A stretch of 64,000 bases of DNA, from contig CALIEB010000005.1 of assembly GCA_938022205.1 (NCBI GenBank), positions 109,557-173,556 of the forward strand, in the 5' to 3' direction. This stretch comes from an uncultured Anaerolineae bacterium. Lineage in GTDB: Bacteria > Chloroflexota > Anaerolineae > Aggregatilineales > Phototrophicaceae. The translations under genes and the position numbers were made by a program. The number at the start of each line of letters is the position of its first letter. Positions within the stretch are counted from its first letter, which is position 1. The notes beneath the pieces are model-generated. The model worked only from the letters and a program-made list of their open reading frames with translations, was not told the DNA's origin and did not search any database. Below, one piece after another: positions 32,875 through 41,872 of the stretch.

Positions 32875-35676
32875 ATGATAAAAGGCATCGTCAAGAAAAT
32901 TTTCGGTGACCCCGTTGAGCGCACGCTTAATCAGTACCGTGCCATCGTTGCGAAAATCAACGCCTTAGAACCTGCCATGCAGGCTCTCTCGTTAGAGCAG
33001 CTGCGCGACAAAACCGACGAATTCCGTCGCCGTCTCGCCGAAGGTGCAACGCTCGATGACCTGCTGCCGGAAGCCTACGCCGTCGTGCGCGAAGTCTCAC
33101 GGCGTACCACCGGGCTGCGCCACTATGACGTACAGATGATTGGTGGTATCGTGCTGCACGAAGGACGCATCGCCGAGATGAAGACCGGCGAAGGCAAGAC
33201 ACTCGTTGCCACGCTGCCCCTCTACCTGAACGCCCTCACTGGCAAGGGCGTGCATCTCGTCACGCCCAATGACTACTTGAGCAAGTACGGCTTGCAAACG
33301 ATGGGCATCATCTACCACACGCTGGGCTTAAGTGCCGCCGTCATCCAGAACACAGGCGGCAATCCTGATGAAGGCTCATTTCTCTACGACCCCACCTACA
33401 CGTCCGAAGATGCGCGCTATCAAAATCTGCGCCCCATCACCCGTCCGGAAGCCTACCGCGCCGACATCACCTACGGCACAAACAACGAGTTTGGCTTTGA
33501 CTATCTGCGCGACAACATGGTGTGGGACAGCACGCGCCTTGCCCAGCGTCCGCTCTACTTTGCCATCGTAGACGAGGTTGACAACATCCTCATCGACGAA
33601 GCGCGCACGCCGCTGATTATCTCCGGTCCCGCCGAACAACCGTCCAACTACTACCGCATTTTCAGCCAGATGGTGAAAAAGCTGAAAGAGAGCAGCCAGC
33701 AGAGCGTTGACGACGAAGCCCCCGACGGCGACTACGTGGTCGATTACAAAGACCGCGTGTCCTACCTGACCGAAAAGGGCGTAGAAAAGATTGAGTCACT
33801 GATGCGCGCGGCGGGCATTCTCAAAGCCGACAGCTTGTATCATCCGGACAACAGCGAGATGATACCTTATCTGGACAACTGTTTGCGCGCGCAGGCACTC
33901 TACCACATCGACAAAGAGTATGTGGTGCAGGACGGGCAAGTCATCATCGTGGACGACTTTACCGGACGGTTGATGCCCGGCAGACGCTTTAGCGAGGGCT
34001 TGCACCAAGCGATTGAAGCCAAAGAAGGGGTAGAAATCCGCCGCGAAAACGTCACAATGGCGACCATCACCTTCCAAAACTTCTTCCGCATGTATGAGAA
34101 GCTGGCGGGCATGACCGGCACAGCTCTCACCGAACAAGAAGAATTCGAGAAAATCTACAATCTCGATGTCATTCCTATTCCCACCAACGTGCCTGTGCAG
34201 CGCAAAGACCATGAAGACTTTGTCTACATGACGCAAGCAGCCAAGTGGCGAGCGGTGGTACAGGAAATACGCACCCGTCACGCCAAAGGGCAGCCCGTCT
34301 TGGTGGGTACGGTCGCCATTGAAACGTCGGAATATCTGAGCAAGCTGCTGACCAAAGAGAAAATTCCGCACCGTGTGCTGAACGCCAAGCAGCACGAGCG
34401 CGAGGCGGGCATCATCGCCCAAGCGGGGCAAGTCGGCGCGGTAACCATCGCCACCAACATGGCGGGGCGCGGCGTGGACATCTTGCTTGGCGGCAACCCG
34501 GAAGGTCTAGCGCGCGAATACGTGCGTGACACGCTTAAAATTGAGCTGACCGAAGCAACACCCGAGCAGTGGCAAGAGGCACTCGCTTGGGCTAAAGAGC
34601 AGTGTGCCAAAGGGCGCGAAGAAGTGCTGAAGGCAGGCGGGTTGTTCGTGCTTGGCACGGAACGTCACGAGGCGCGCCGCATCGACAACCAGCTGCGTGG
34701 ACGTGCTGGGCGGCAGGGTGACCCGGGCGAAACGCGCTTCTACCTCTCGCTAGAGGACGACCTTATGCGCCGCTTCAACGGCGATGCCGTCAAACGCTTC
34801 ATGAGTTGGGCAAACTTGCCCGAAGACGAGCCAATTGAGCATCGCATGGTTACCAAGACCATCGAGCAAGCACAGGTGCGCGTAGAAGGGCATAACTTCG
34901 ACATCCGCAAGCGCGTGCTAGAGTACGACGACGTGGTCAACCTGCAACGCAGCGTCATCTACAAACAGCGGCGCGAGTGGCTCAACATGCCTGCCGATAA
35001 GCTCTATCAAGAGTATCTAGCGATGATTGAAAAGCAGGTGCTGGCGGTCGTCGCGGACTACGCCAACGGTGATGACGTGGTCGATTGGGACATCGCGCTG
35101 CTTTACCGCGATTTGCTGGCGACTTTCCCCGTGCCGCAGCATATCACGCCCGAAACCATGCAAGAGATGACCCGCGAGCAGCTAGAAACCACGCTGTTAG
35201 AGGCAGTGCGCGAGACCTTCAAACGCAAGGAGCTTGAGCTGGAAAGCGCGCAAGCGGGGCTGATGACGCATGCGCTGCGGCTCACGATTTTGCGCGTGAT
35301 TGATTACTATTGGCAGCGGCACTTGACCGCGTTAGACATCTTGCGCGAAGGCATCGGCTTGATGTCCATCGCGCAGCGCGACCCCTTAGTCGAATATAAG
35401 CGTGAGTCGTTCTTCATGTTCGACACGCTGCAAGCACAAATTACCGAACAAGCGGTGCAGGATATTTTCCGCGTGCGTCCGCAGGTAGCACAAGCTCCTG
35501 CACGCCGCTCCTTCCAAGAGCTGCGCACCAACGCGCCTGAAAGCAACACACCCAAAACTGTCGTCAAGCAAGCGCGTCCGGGACGCAACGACCCTTGTTA
35601 CTGTGGCAGCGGCAAAAAGTACAAAAACTGTCACATGCGTGAAGACATGCTCAAAGCGAAGCAGCCACAAACCTAA
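32875..35676 (+). CDS. secA: Preprotein translocase ATPase SecA
   Basis: A 933-residue motor that drives unfolded preproteins through SecYEG. The order is: N-terminal helix; NBD1 with Walker A MKTGEGKTLVATLP and DEVDNILIDEARTPLIISG; the preprotein cross-linking domain; NBD2 with TNMAGRGVDILLGGNP and the QLRGRAGRQGDPG arginine-finger motif; the helical scaffold; and a C-terminal zinc SEC-C motif (RNDPCYCGSGKKYKNCH) for SecB or ribosome contacts. Length is normal. A weak hairpin terminator follows. Confidence 0.98.
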   Translation: MIKGIVKKIFGDPVERTLNQYRAIVAKINALEPAMQALSLEQLRDKTDEFRRRLAEGATLDDLLPEAYAVVREVSRRTTGLRHYDVQMIGGIVLHEGRIAEMKTGEGKTLVATLPLYLNALTGKGVHLVTPNDYLSKYGLQTMGIIYHTLGLSAAVIQNTGGNPDEGSFLYDPTYTSEDARYQNLRPITRPEAYRADITYGTNNEFGFDYLRDNMVWDSTRLAQRPLYFAIVDEVDNILIDEARTPLIISGPAEQPSNYYRIFSQMVKKLKESSQQSVDDEAPDGDYVVDYKDRVSYLTEKGVEKIESLMRAAGILKADSLYHPDNSEMIPYLDNCLRAQALYHIDKEYVVQDGQVIIVDDFTGRLMPGRRFSEGLHQAIEAKEGVEIRRENVTMATITFQNFFRMYEKLAGMTGTALTEQEEFEKIYNLDVIPIPTNVPVQRKDHEDFVYMTQAAKWRAVVQEIRTRHAKGQPVLVGTVAIETSEYLSKLLTKEKIPHRVLNAKQHEREAGIIAQAGQVGAVTIATNMAGRGVDILLGGNPEGLAREYVRDTLKIELTEATPEQWQEALAWAKEQCAKGREEVLKAGGLFVLGTERHEARRIDNQLRGRAGRQGDPGETRFYLSLEDDLMRRFNGDAVKRFMSWANLPEDEPIEHRMVTKTIEQAQVRVEGHNFDIRKRVLEYDDVVNLQRSVIYKQRREWLNMPADKLYQEYLAMIEKQVLAVVADYANGDDVVDWDIALLYRDLLATFPVPQHITPETMQEMTREQLETTLLEAVRETFKRKELELESAQAGLMTHALRLTILRVIDYYWQRHLTALDILREGIGLMSIAQRDPLVEYKRESFFMFDTLQAQITEQAVQDIFRVRPQVAQAPARRSFQELRTNAPESNTPKTVVKQARPGRNDPCYCGSGKKYKNCHMREDMLKAKQPQT

Positions 35677-35691
35677 CTCAGCAGCGGTCAG

Positions 35692-35715
35692 AGGGCAGTC
35701 ATCATAGGCTGCCCT
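35692..35715 (+). terminator. Probable secA terminator
   Basis: AGGGCAG (35692-35698) and CTGCCCT (35709-35715) form a 7-bp stem with a 10-nt loop, 15 bp after the secA stop. The T-run after it is short (TTTG). Confidence 0.6.
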
Positions 35716-35721
35716 TTGCGG

Positions 35722-36138
35722 CTATGCCTTAGGCAACTTAAAGCCAAACGTGCTGCCTTGGCCCGGCTTGCTGTTCACGTAAACGTTTCCGCCCATGCGC
35801 TCGACCATCTGGCGCACAATCATAAGCCCCAAACCATGACCCTCTACATCGGAGTGACGTTTGAGGCGCGAATGCTCCCTAAAGAGCGAAGCACACTCCT
35901 CCGGCGTTAATCCACTACCATTGTCACGCACTTGAAAGTAGAAATACCCCGGGTTTTTGCTGTCAACACCCGCAGAGATTGTAATAATAGGCGGTGTCCC
36001 GCCGTATTTGATTGCGTTGCTGACGTAATTTAGCCATATCTCTTCGACCCAATCGCCATACCCTAAGGCATTAGGAAGAGTTCCTACAATCGTGATTTGC
36101 GCTTGCTTGCGCTGCTGCTCAAATTCAAGCCGTTCCAA
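35722..36138 (-). pseudogene. Remnant of a sensor histidine kinase (ATPase domain only)
   Basis: The frame encodes the C-terminal HATPase_c domain: the N box WLNYVSNAIKYGG, the G1 box VRDNGSGL, the G2 box GHGLGLMIVRQMVERMGG and the final GSTFGFKLP. The open frame runs back to a TAG at 36193-36195. It reads a short helix (VHRVLERLEFEQQR) like the second helix of a dimerization domain, but the H-box, sensor and membrane parts are missing. The only start near 36138 is a TTG without a clear ribosome site. It is best read as the decayed end of a larger kinase. A stand-alone ATPase domain with a regulatory role is the less likely alternative. No response regulator is adjacent. Confidence 0.7.
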
Positions 36139-36212
36139 TACGCGATGGACGATCTTATGTGTTTGAACGACCTTAAGTAGGACACAATTACTCTAGCCTC
36201 TTGAAAACAAAT

Positions 36213-36241
36213 TTGCCTTTCTGAAAAAGTTAAGCTATAAT
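36213..36241 (+). promoter_or_regulatory. Promoter of the winged-helix gene
   Basis: TTGCCT (36213-36218), 17-bp spacer, TATAAT (36236-36241). The transcript should start near 36248, leaving a leader of ~80 nt. Confidence 0.75.
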
Positions 36242-36263
36242 GAGAACAACTGATACTTTTTCA

Positions 36264-36319
36264 TCCTATTTAGGTTTTTGCGTGCTGGTCTAATTTAACC
36301 CCATAACCCACAAATAGGA
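36264..36319 (+). promoter_or_regulatory. Leader stem that masks the Shine-Dalgarno
   Basis: TCCTATTT (36264-36271) is fully complementary to AAATAGGA (36312-36319). The second arm contains the AGGAG ribosome site of the winged-helix gene. An inner GGTT/AACC pair (36273-36276 with 36297-36300) could stabilise the fold. Confidence 0.5.
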
Positions 36320-36328
36320 GACAGTACT

Positions 36329-36718
36329 ATGGTAATCGCCGTCCCATCCCAAAACGATTGGCAACTTACTGAAGATTGGGCGCAGTTCATCCGCGAAAAG
36401 GTGAACTCATTTGCCAAATGGGATTTGGTGCGCTTCTTCCACGATAACCCCTACGCTGCCGACACCGCCGACAACATCGCCAACTACATTGGGCGTGACA
36501 CCGCCACCGTGCGTGAAGAGCTAGACGAGCTGGTCAAATCGGGCGTGCTGCAGTGCGACAAGCGCAAGGGCGGCAGCATCTATCGCTTTAGCGTGCGCGA
36601 GGACATACGGCAGCGCGTGACTTACTTCATGCAAGCCTGCTATGACCGCAATTTCCGCACCCAAGCCATCCGTCTCGTTATCGACGGCATGCACTTTACC
36701 CCTAACCACGACTTCTAA
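36329..36718 (+). CDS. Small winged-helix (putative DNA-binding) protein
   Basis: A 129-residue protein. After an N-terminal segment with EDWAQFIREKVNSFAKWDLVRFFH, residues ~44-90 form a winged-helix pattern: helix DTADNIANYIG, recognition-type helix DTATVREELDELVKSG and wing VLQCDKRKGGSIYRFS. A C-terminal helix (EDIRQRVTYFMQACY) may mediate dimerization. The start at 36329 is supported by AGGAG at 36316-36320. It is followed by two very small membrane proteins in the same direction. No ligand site is visible and the target is unknown. Confidence 0.7.
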   Translation: MVIAVPSQNDWQLTEDWAQFIREKVNSFAKWDLVRFFHDNPYAADTADNIANYIGRDTATVREELDELVKSGVLQCDKRKGGSIYRFSVREDIRQRVTYFMQACYDRNFRTQAIRLVIDGMHFTPNHDF

Positions 36719-36739
36719 AGCTATAAAGGCGAGAATGCC

Positions 36740-37033
36740 GTGAACGAGAACACGCTGCACCAATTCTTCGTTCTATATGCGTGGTTTGGTTTCGCGGCAC
36801 TCGTGCTTTTTTTGGCGTTAATTGCGCGCTTCTACCAGCGTTTTGCGCAGTTTACCACCTACTACACCTTTTACGGGCTAGCGATTGTGCTGATGGGTGC
36901 AAGTGCCATACGCCGCGCGGGCTTAGCCCCTGCCCAGCCCGATTTTATTGCCAACCTCTTCTTAGCTGCAGGCAGCCTGACCATGCTCTTGCTGACGTGG
37001 CGACTGACCCACCACATGCTACGTGAGAAATAA
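36740..37033 (+). CDS. Small three-helix membrane protein A
   Basis: A 97-residue protein with a GTG start and three predicted membrane helices (about 8-29, 40-57 and 69-88). The loop between helices 2 and 3 has RRAGLAPAQPDF. No family is recognised. It follows the winged-helix gene by 21 bp and is nearly continuous with the next small membrane gene. Confidence 0.6.
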   Translation: MNENTLHQFFVLYAWFGFAALVLFLALIARFYQRFAQFTTYYTFYGLAIVLMGASAIRRAGLAPAQPDFIANLFLAAGSLTMLLLTWRLTHHMLREK

Positions 37034-37037
37034 CCGC

Positions 37038-37364
37038 ATGACCATAATCACCGAACTGCTTGGGGCGTTTGGGCTGTTTGCGCTCGGCAGCGTGCTGTGG
37101 CGTTTCGGACGCATTAGCCAGCGCATGGCACAGACCTTGCACACCCGCCCCTATTATCTCGGCTTATACGTTAGCGCACTGCTGCTGTGGACAAGTGTCA
37201 TTTTTCGTTTTATTTTTCTAACAGGTCACTTGTCAAGTTGGGGACAATCGGTTCACAATATACTGTATATCTTACTGGTTGACGGTTTGCCGTCGCTTGG
37301 GGTAACGCTTGGGCTGTTAGTGGCGTGGTATTACTGGAGCTGGCTGCTGGCAGAGCGTGAGTAA
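37038..37364 (+). CDS. Small three-helix membrane protein B
   Basis: A 108-residue protein with hydrophobic segments at about 2-22, 40-60 and 76-102. Its layout resembles the preceding gene, and the two may form a hetero-oligomer. An alternative GTG start at 37023 would overlap the first gene by 11 bp. No family is recognised. It probably belongs to one transcript with the winged-helix gene. Confidence 0.6.
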   Translation: MTIITELLGAFGLFALGSVLWRFGRISQRMAQTLHTRPYYLGLYVSALLLWTSVIFRFIFLTGHLSSWGQSVHNILYILLVDGLPSLGVTLGLLVAWYYWSWLLAERE

Positions 37365-37396
37365 CTTCCCCAACCCACACCGCGAGGAAGCGCGTT

Positions 37397-38434
37397 TTGT
37401 ATCCGTTGGATGATAAGCTGCTGGCAGCTGTTCATGCCTTGCCGAAGATAGAGCTGCATCGCCACTTAGAAGGTTCGCTGCGCCTTTCCACGCTCGTGGA
37501 GATTGCGCGCGAGCATGGCATGGAGTACGACGAGGCAAGCCTTCGTCCCTTCGTGCAGATGATGCCTGAAGAGACGCGCAACGCCCAACACTTCCTTGCC
37601 AAATTTCTCACTTTGCGCCAGTTTTACCGCTCGCTTGACATCATCGCGCGCGTCACCCGCGAAGCCGTCGAGGACGCAGCACTCGACAATGTGCAGTACA
37701 TGGAGCTGCGTTTCACCCCCAAAGCCTTGTGCAACTTTACCCAGCTCCCGCTGCATGTTGCCGTCGAGCTTGTGTGCGACACCGCCAACGAAGCTGCCTT
37801 AGCATACGGTATCCAAGTACGCTACATTATCTCAATGAACCGCAACGAGTCTGTCGAGCTAGGCGAGCTTGCGCTCAAAGCAGCGTTACAGAACACGCAT
37901 CGCGGTGTCGTCGGGCTTGACCTTGCGGGCGACGAGGCGAATTTCTCCGCCCTGCCCTTTCGCGCCTTGTTCCAAAAAGCGAAGGCAGAAGGCTTGTTCA
38001 TCACCATTCACGCGGGCGAATGGGCAGGCGCAAACAGCGTGTGGGACGCGGTTGGCAACCTGCGCGCCGACCGTGTGGGACATGGCATTCACGTCTTAGA
38101 AGACCCGGCCATGGTGAATGTTTTGGTCGAACGCGAAATCGCCCTTGAGGTTTGTCCCACAAGCAACTATCTTAGTGGCATCGTCGACCATCTCGAAGAG
38201 CATCCTTTGATAGAGCTTACGCGGCAGCAGGTTCTCACCACCATCAACACGGATGACCCCTCTATTTGCAATGTGACGCTGAGCGAGGAAATTGCTCGCG
38301 CCATTCAGTACATGTCGCTCACGCTTGAGGAAGTCAAGAGTTACACGCTGCGCGCCGCACGCACGGCGTTCTTGCCACGCGCTGAACGTGAGGCACTCGT
38401 GCGCCACTTTCAAGGGCTGCTCGCCACTGTCTAA
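37397..38434 (+). CDS. add: Adenosine deaminase
   Basis: A 345-residue zinc amidohydrolase that converts adenosine to inosine. The metal and catalytic residues are seen in IELHRHLEGS (His-x-His), ITIHAGEW (HAGE), DRVGHGIHV, EVCPTSN and TINTDDPS. The start appears to be a TTG at 37397, with GAGGAAG seven bases upstream; there is no ATG before the conserved metal motif. Adenine deaminases share these motifs, so base versus nucleoside preference is not certain. The MBL hydrolase gene follows after 27 bp. Confidence 0.92.
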   Translation: MYPLDDKLLAAVHALPKIELHRHLEGSLRLSTLVEIAREHGMEYDEASLRPFVQMMPEETRNAQHFLAKFLTLRQFYRSLDIIARVTREAVEDAALDNVQYMELRFTPKALCNFTQLPLHVAVELVCDTANEAALAYGIQVRYIISMNRNESVELGELALKAALQNTHRGVVGLDLAGDEANFSALPFRALFQKAKAEGLFITIHAGEWAGANSVWDAVGNLRADRVGHGIHVLEDPAMVNVLVEREIALEVCPTSNYLSGIVDHLEEHPLIELTRQQVLTTINTDDPSICNVTLSEEIARAIQYMSLTLEEVKSYTLRAARTAFLPRAEREALVRHFQGLLATV

Positions 38435-38461
38435 ACGTTATACTCACAAGAGGACACGCCT

Positions 38462-39337
38462 ATGCTCACTGTCGGCGCGTTTGAACTTTATCTCATCAAC
38501 GACGCAATCACTTACGTGGACGGCGGCGGTGCGTTTGGCTTAGTGCCGCGCAAGCTCTGGCAACGCTACTTCACGCCCGACGCTGACAACAACATCCCCA
38601 TGCACCTTAACTGTCTCTACGTGAAGGCGCACGGCAAGCACATCATCATTGACACTGGACTAGGCAGCAAGCTCGACGACAAAGCGCGGCGGTTCTGGAA
38701 CGTGCGCTATGAAGGTGGGCTGCTCAAGGGATTAGACGTGCTGGGCGTGCGTCCCGAGCAAATCGACCTCGTCATCGCCACGCATTTACATGCCGACCAC
38801 GCGGCGGGCTGCACGCGCTATGCCGACGCGGCGCGCACCCAGCTTGCGCCTACCTTCCCCAACGCCGAGTACGTCGTACAGCGGCGCGAGTACGAGGATG
38901 CCATGCGCCCGAACGAGCGCACCGCCGCCACTTATATCGCCGCCAACTTCGCGCCGCTCGTCGAAAGCGGGCAAATGCGCCTGCTGGACGGCGACACCGA
39001 GCTGCTGCCCGGCATTAGCGGCATCATCACGCGCGGACACACGCCCGCCCACATGAGCGTGCGCCTTGAAAGCGCAGGGCAGCACGCGGCGTTTTTGTGC
39101 GATTTGTCGACCTACGCCGTTCATTTTGAGCGGTTGGCGTGGATGACGGCTTACGATGTCGAGCCGCTCTACACGCTGGAGACCAAGCGCGTGTGGCAGC
39201 AGTGGGCTTTGGCGACGAACGCGCTGCTTTTCTTTCCGCACGACCCGTTTCGTCCTGTGGCGCGCCTGCGCAAGAACGAGCAAGGCAGCTTAGAGCTGGA
39301 AACAGTGCCAGAGCCTTACGTGAACCCGCTGCCCTAA
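38462..39337 (+). CDS. MBL-fold metallo-hydrolase, lactonase-like
   Basis: A 291-residue metallo-beta-lactamase-fold enzyme. Metal ligands are in ATHLHADHAAG, with DTGLGSK before it and ITRGHTPAHMSV, FLCDLSTYAV and LFFPHDPF after it. The overall pattern resembles AHL-lactonase/AiiA-type and related MBL hydrolases, but the substrate is unproven. It is not closely similar to the MBL gene at 2993. It likely shares a transcript with add. Its stop codon interlocks with that of the converging gene (CTAA at 39334-39337). Confidence 0.82.
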   Translation: MLTVGAFELYLINDAITYVDGGGAFGLVPRKLWQRYFTPDADNNIPMHLNCLYVKAHGKHIIIDTGLGSKLDDKARRFWNVRYEGGLLKGLDVLGVRPEQIDLVIATHLHADHAAGCTRYADAARTQLAPTFPNAEYVVQRREYEDAMRPNERTAATYIAANFAPLVESGQMRLLDGDTELLPGISGIITRGHTPAHMSVRLESAGQHAAFLCDLSTYAVHFERLAWMTAYDVEPLYTLETKRVWQQWALATNALLFFPHDPFRPVARLRKNEQGSLELETVPEPYVNPLP

Positions 39338-40263
39338 CCCTGCCGTTCTTGCCATTCGGCGATGGTGGCTTGGATGAAGGCGCGCACTTCGAGGTCTTGG
39401 ATTTCGTCGACGAAATCGTAAAACGCACTGTCCACACGGATTTTTACGCCGCCGCTTGGGTTGGGCAAGATGTGAATGTCACGCCCTTTGAACATGCCCG
39501 TTTGCGCGAGCTTGAACTGCAAAAACTGCTCAATCGCGCTGGCAATGTCCACCGCTGGTGGCGGCGTGAACTCAACTTTGCGCACGCCAAGCCGCCCGAT
39601 TTGGATGCTAGCGGGGTTGTCGTCAAAGCGATAGCTGGGCAAATCGCCGGGCAGCGTGGTATCGCGCGGCGCAGGTGGCAGCTCCATCTTAGGCAGCTTC
39701 TGTGCGGGTGGCGGCGCAGGTTCAGGTTTGGCAGGCGCAGGTGCTGGCGTGGACGCAGACGCTGGCTCCGGTGGGCTGTCGTCGGGCTGCATAATCACCG
39801 CCGCTAACTCCTTCATCAGGCGCGTAAACTCGCGCTTAGCTTCTGAGGCTTCCGCAAGCGAACGATAGCCCGTGTCGCCAAACAGCACCATCAGCCGCCC
39901 GTCACGTTTGTCGCGCAGCACGCTCATCAGCTCCTGCGCCGCCACAACCGCGCCGTTGGCAAGGCGCACCTGCTGAGACTGGTCAGAAAGCACGCGCACG
40001 CCGCTCGCTTTGGGCAATTCGGCAACGAGCAAATCGAGGTCAGGCAGCTCGCCTGTGTCATAGCTTTTGGTACGCTGAAGCTCGGCAAGCCCGTCATCCA
40101 CCGAAGCGGCAACTTGCGCTACTTGCTGCTGCTGATAGCGGCGCGGCAGCCGATACAAGAAAACATACAGCGTGTACGCCGCTAACAACAGCATCGGCAC
40201 GCACGCCAACGCGAGCAGAAACGGCACGACGGGTTGTTCTAAAAAGCCAGCGATGATGTCCAT
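39334..40263 (-). CDS. Single-pass membrane protein of unknown function
   Basis: A 309-residue protein, last gene of the minus-strand operon. One N-terminal membrane helix (VVPFLLALACVPMLLLAAYTLYVFLY) precedes a basic/Gln-rich coiled segment. Next come a small alpha/beta region (~60-140), a Pro/Ala-rich linker (~145-195), and a C-terminal domain ending VDEIQDLEVRAFIQATIAEWQER. The start at 40263 (MDIIAGF) has GGAG upstream and fits the operon spacing, 19 bp after fpg. I do not recognise a family. Confidence 0.7.
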   Translation of the reverse strand: MDIIAGFLEQPVVPFLLALACVPMLLLAAYTLYVFLYRLPRRYQQQQVAQVAASVDDGLAELQRTKSYDTGELPDLDLLVAELPKASGVRVLSDQSQQVRLANGAVVAAQELMSVLRDKRDGRLMVLFGDTGYRSLAEASEAKREFTRLMKELAAVIMQPDDSPPEPASASTPAPAPAKPEPAPPPAQKLPKMELPPAPRDTTLPGDLPSYRFDDNPASIQIGRLGVRKVEFTPPPAVDIASAIEQFLQFKLAQTGMFKGRDIHILPNPSGGVKIRVDSAFYDFVDEIQDLEVRAFIQATIAEWQERQG

Positions 40264-40282
40264 AGGATGCTCTCTCCCCAAT

Positions 40283-41098
40283 CTAGCTCTGACATTGCGG
40301 GCAGTAGTGCGTGCCGCGCTGTGCCACACGGGTTTTCAGCAGCAGCGTGCCGCAAACTTTACACGGCTGCCCATCGCGCCCATATACCGCAAAATGCGTT
40401 TGTGCGTCGCCCTTGTCGCCGTCGGGCTTGCGATACCAGTTGATGCTCGCGCCTTCGTGGGCGATGCCGTCTTGTAGCGCGGCACGAATAGCCGCGTGCA
40501 GGCGCGTGGTTTCATCCGTCGTCAGCGTGCTAGCGGGACGGGTCGGGCGCACGCCCGCGCGAAACAACGCCTCGTCAGCGTAGATATTGCCCACGCCTGC
40601 GATGACACTTTGGTCAAGTAGCACCGCTTTAATCGGTCGTGTGGTCTTAGCAAGCTGCTGCACGAGATAATCAGGCGTAAAGTTCGGTTCTAGCGGCTCT
40701 ACGCCAAGCATCGCCTCCAACGCATTCGGGTTGTCCAGCAGCCACACGCGCCCAAACTTGCGCGCGTCGCTAAAGCGCAGCTCACGCCCATCGTCCAGCC
40801 CCAACGCCAAATGCACCCAACGGTCAGCGTGGGCGCGGCTACCAACTTCCGCCACGTACAACCTGCCTGTCATGCGCAAATGCACCGCACAAACGTCGTG
40901 CGTCAGCTGCAAGAGAATATACTTAGCACGCCGCCCCACCGCCTGCACACGCTGCCCGCGCACGCGCTCGGCGAAGGCTTGGGGCGCACTATGGGCAATC
41001 ACACGCTCCCAGTCCCACCACACCCCCGTAATCGCGCGCCCTTCAAGGTCGGGGCGCAGCCCACGCACCACTGTTTCGACCTCAGGTAGCTCAGGCAT
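40283..41098 (-). CDS. mutM: Formamidopyrimidine-DNA glycosylase
   Basis: A 271-residue base-excision repair enzyme that removes 8-oxoguanine and related lesions and nicks the abasic site. The N-terminal catalytic MPELPEVETVVRGL is present (Pro is residue 1 of the mature protein), with the invariant Lys in RRAKYILL, the H2TH region (DQSVIAGVGNIYADEALF) and the C-terminal zinc finger with two Cys pairs (CKVCG, CPQC). It overlaps the VTT gene by 8 bp. The grouping with prs and a VTT protein seems a matter of shared transcription rather than function. Confidence 0.96.
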   Translation of the reverse strand: MPELPEVETVVRGLRPDLEGRAITGVWWDWERVIAHSAPQAFAERVRGQRVQAVGRRAKYILLQLTHDVCAVHLRMTGRLYVAEVGSRAHADRWVHLALGLDDGRELRFSDARKFGRVWLLDNPNALEAMLGVEPLEPNFTPDYLVQQLAKTTRPIKAVLLDQSVIAGVGNIYADEALFRAGVRPTRPASTLTTDETTRLHAAIRAALQDGIAHEGASINWYRKPDGDKGDAQTHFAVYGRDGQPCKVCGTLLLKTRVAQRGTHYCPQCQS

Positions 41099-41858
41099 CC
41101 AGCACCTGCTCTTGTTTGCTGTGATGCTTTACGCTTAGGTGTTTCAGCAACCCCACAATTTGCTTGCGCAGCAACACAGGCAGTGCGATAAGCAATGCCA
41201 CCAGCAGATAAATCATCACCACGCCGCCCTCTTCGCTTACGACGCTGTCGCCCAACCACACAAACAGATAGGTCGGGATTGCGCCGACAAAGAACGACAC
41301 CCAAAGGTAGCTGCGGAACTTGACGGGGGCTAGCCCTGCGGCGTAGCTCAGAAAATCCCACACTGAAAAGAGCGCAAGGCGCGCCACCGCCAGCGGCAGC
41401 CACCCCCCTAAGCGATGGCGGTAGAAGTCATCGACTTGCGCCATGCCGTCTTTGCCGACAAGGTGCGCCACCAGTGGTCGACCGAAGCGGCGTGCCAGCC
41501 AGAAGCTGATGCTGCCGCCCAAGCACTCGCCAATAAGCGTGTACAGCACGCCCAACCAAACGCTGTCAAAGAGCATCCCCGCGAACATTTGAATGGGACC
41601 GCTGGTGAGCGGTGCCACAACGTAGGTCAGCGTCTTCAACAGAATGTAGAAGAGTGGCGCAAACACACCTGCTGACTTGACGGCTTCTTGAATTTGCGGA
41701 ATGCCGACCGCGTTAATCACTGCGGTCAGCAGCACAATAAGTGCCACCACGCCCATCACCAACACGATGACTTCGCGCAGCGGACGGCGTGGCTCATGCA
41801 GCGGGTCAGCAACCTCGAACTCATCGTGCAGCGGGTTTTCGCTCTCGTGAGGCTTCAT
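41091..41858 (-). CDS. TVP38/TMEM64 (VTT-domain) membrane protein
   Basis: A 255-residue member of the VTT/DedA-like superfamily, thought to move lipids or ions across membranes. It has an N-terminal charged tail, a first helix (VIVLVMGVVALIVLLTAVI) and the re-entrant VTT core (PLTSGPIQMFAGMLF, GECLGGSISFWLARRFGRP, LPLAVARLALFSVWDFLSYAAGL), then two helices. The start at 41858 is chosen because AAAGGA (41865-41870) gives proper spacing; the Met at 41864 would abut the ribosome site. It sits between prs and fpg. Confidence 0.85.
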   Translation of the reverse strand: MKPHESENPLHDEFEVADPLHEPRRPLREVIVLVMGVVALIVLLTAVINAVGIPQIQEAVKSAGVFAPLFYILLKTLTYVVAPLTSGPIQMFAGMLFDSVWLGVLYTLIGECLGGSISFWLARRFGRPLVAHLVGKDGMAQVDDFYRHRLGGWLPLAVARLALFSVWDFLSYAAGLAPVKFRSYLWVSFFVGAIPTYLFVWLGDSVVSEEGGVVMIYLLVALLIALPVLLRKQIVGLLKHLSVKHHSKQEQVLDA

Positions 41859-41872
41859 CAGCATCCTTTGCG

